This document shows positions 32,303-33,058 of a stretch of DNA of 33,058 bases, piece by piece (positions within the stretch are counted from its first letter, which is position 1; every line of letters starts with the position of its first letter). This stretch comes from Conidiobolus incongruus B7586. Taxonomy: Eukaryota; Entomophthoromycota; Entomophthoromycetes; Entomophthorales; Conidiobolaceae. The notes beneath the pieces were generated by a model. It was given only the letters and a program-made list of their open reading frames with translations. It made no database searches and had not been told where the DNA came from. The DNA is taken from positions 1-33,058 of the forward strand of contig JNEM01010466.1 in NCBI GenBank assembly GCA_000697335.1, given 5' to 3'. Position numbers and translations under genes: made by a program.

Positions 32303-33058
32303 TAATTTAAATAATGGAAATTTTTTGCAATTAAATAAGAATACATATTTTAACATATAATATATAAAAATAAATATATAATATAGAATCAATACTCTCT
32401 TTTATTATTAACAACTTTTTGCCATACTTTTGACAAACTTCTAACATCCAAAAACAGTCCTTTTTATTAGTTTAAAATTTGAGGTTTTATAAATTAAATT
32501 TTCTTGCAATAATTTTCTTTCCTATAAGCTAGTTTTTTAATTACCCAAAATAATTATTATCACATAGGTTATAATTTAAAGAATATACTAGATATAGTAA
32601 TTTTTTTAATTATTTTTAATTATAAAATTTTTCCAACTATATGTATTTTATAATTATTAAACAAAATAATTTTCTTATATATTATTAAAAATATTAATAT
32701 AAAATGATTTTTATCAAAAAATGATATAAAAATTTACTTTTAATTAATTTTCTTTAAAAAACAAAATTAGAATTATATATTAATATAACTTAATATAATT
32801 ATTAATATTTATTTATAAATAAAACATTTATTTTCTAAGGATTTATAAAAAGGAATAATTTAACTCAAACAAATATCTTAGTTTATATCTATATAAAAAA
32901 TTTTACAAAATGATTTAAAATATATTAATTATAATAGTCTATCATAAAATCTTTGGTTTTTGATTATAATTTAATAAGTTCCATTTAGCATTAGCTATAT
33001 TAGTTTTTTTAATTTTGATTAAATTATATGGTATTTATTTTTTTATTAATATAAATAT
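32303..33058 (-). mobile_element. Mariner-family DNA transposon, decayed copy 2 (runs off the window)
   Basis: The left end matches copy 1 from TAATTTAAATAATGG onward, in the same orientation, and similarity (about 80% by eye) continues to the window end. It covers the C-terminal part of the transposase, including the conserved stretch around 32520-32620. The many differences from copy 1 and the internal stops show an old, inactive copy. It starts at a TA directly upstream of P2. Confidence 0.82.

Noticed and set aside
1-33058. CRISPR arrays, operons or a prokaryotic origin
   Set aside because: There are no regularly spaced repeats or clustered same-strand genes, and the EBP gene has a spliceosomal intron, so the DNA is eukaryotic.

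Overview
The window reads as nuclear DNA of a very AT-rich eukaryote, most likely an early-diverging fungus. An Entomophthorales/Conidiobolus-like genome is my best guess, but no marker gene proves it. The grounds are islands of balanced-composition coding DNA in spacers made almost wholly of A and T, a 56-nt GTAAGT...TTTTTAG intron, an EBP-type sterol isomerase, secreted glycoside hydrolases, and decayed Ty3/Gypsy and mariner elements. TAA, TAG and TGA all behave as stops.

Layout. 422-6011: an old, broken Ty3/Gypsy LTR retrotransposon on the minus strand, with matching 354-bp LTRs. 7145-7851: a two-exon gene for 3-beta-hydroxysteroid delta8,delta7-isomerase (EBP family). 8019-8097: a tRNA-Cys-like remnant. 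10346-32302: a cluster of five GH31 glycosidase/transglycosidase paralogues, called here A (10346-12517, +, intact), P1 (about 15380-17479, +, pseudogene), B (18128-20293, -, intact), C (27547-29382, +, intact catalytic part but broken 5' end) and P2 (30219 to about 32290, -, pseudogene). 24045 to about 25270, and 32303 to the window end: two decayed mariner (D34D) transposons in the same orientation. The second abuts P2 where its signal peptide should be coded. Two patches of higher GC, 20975-21360 and 23393-23720, may be remains of other genes that I cannot name.

How it fits together. A and B carry signal peptides and every catalytic residue expected of GH31, so they should be secreted alpha-glucan-active enzymes. 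Their closest resemblance, from memory, is to the bacterial 6-alpha-glucosyltransferase / isomaltosyltransferase (CtsZ/CtsY, cycloalternan) branch. The striking feature is how the paralogues exchange sequence. A and B lie tail to tail and share a 1,250-bp tract with only four differences, inside reading frames that are clearly diverged on both sides of it. P1 carries a 123-bp segment identical to A, while B and C share a different version of the same site, identical over 99 bp. This is patchwork gene conversion among live and dead copies. I found no CRISPR array, rRNA, operon or clearly undescribed system.
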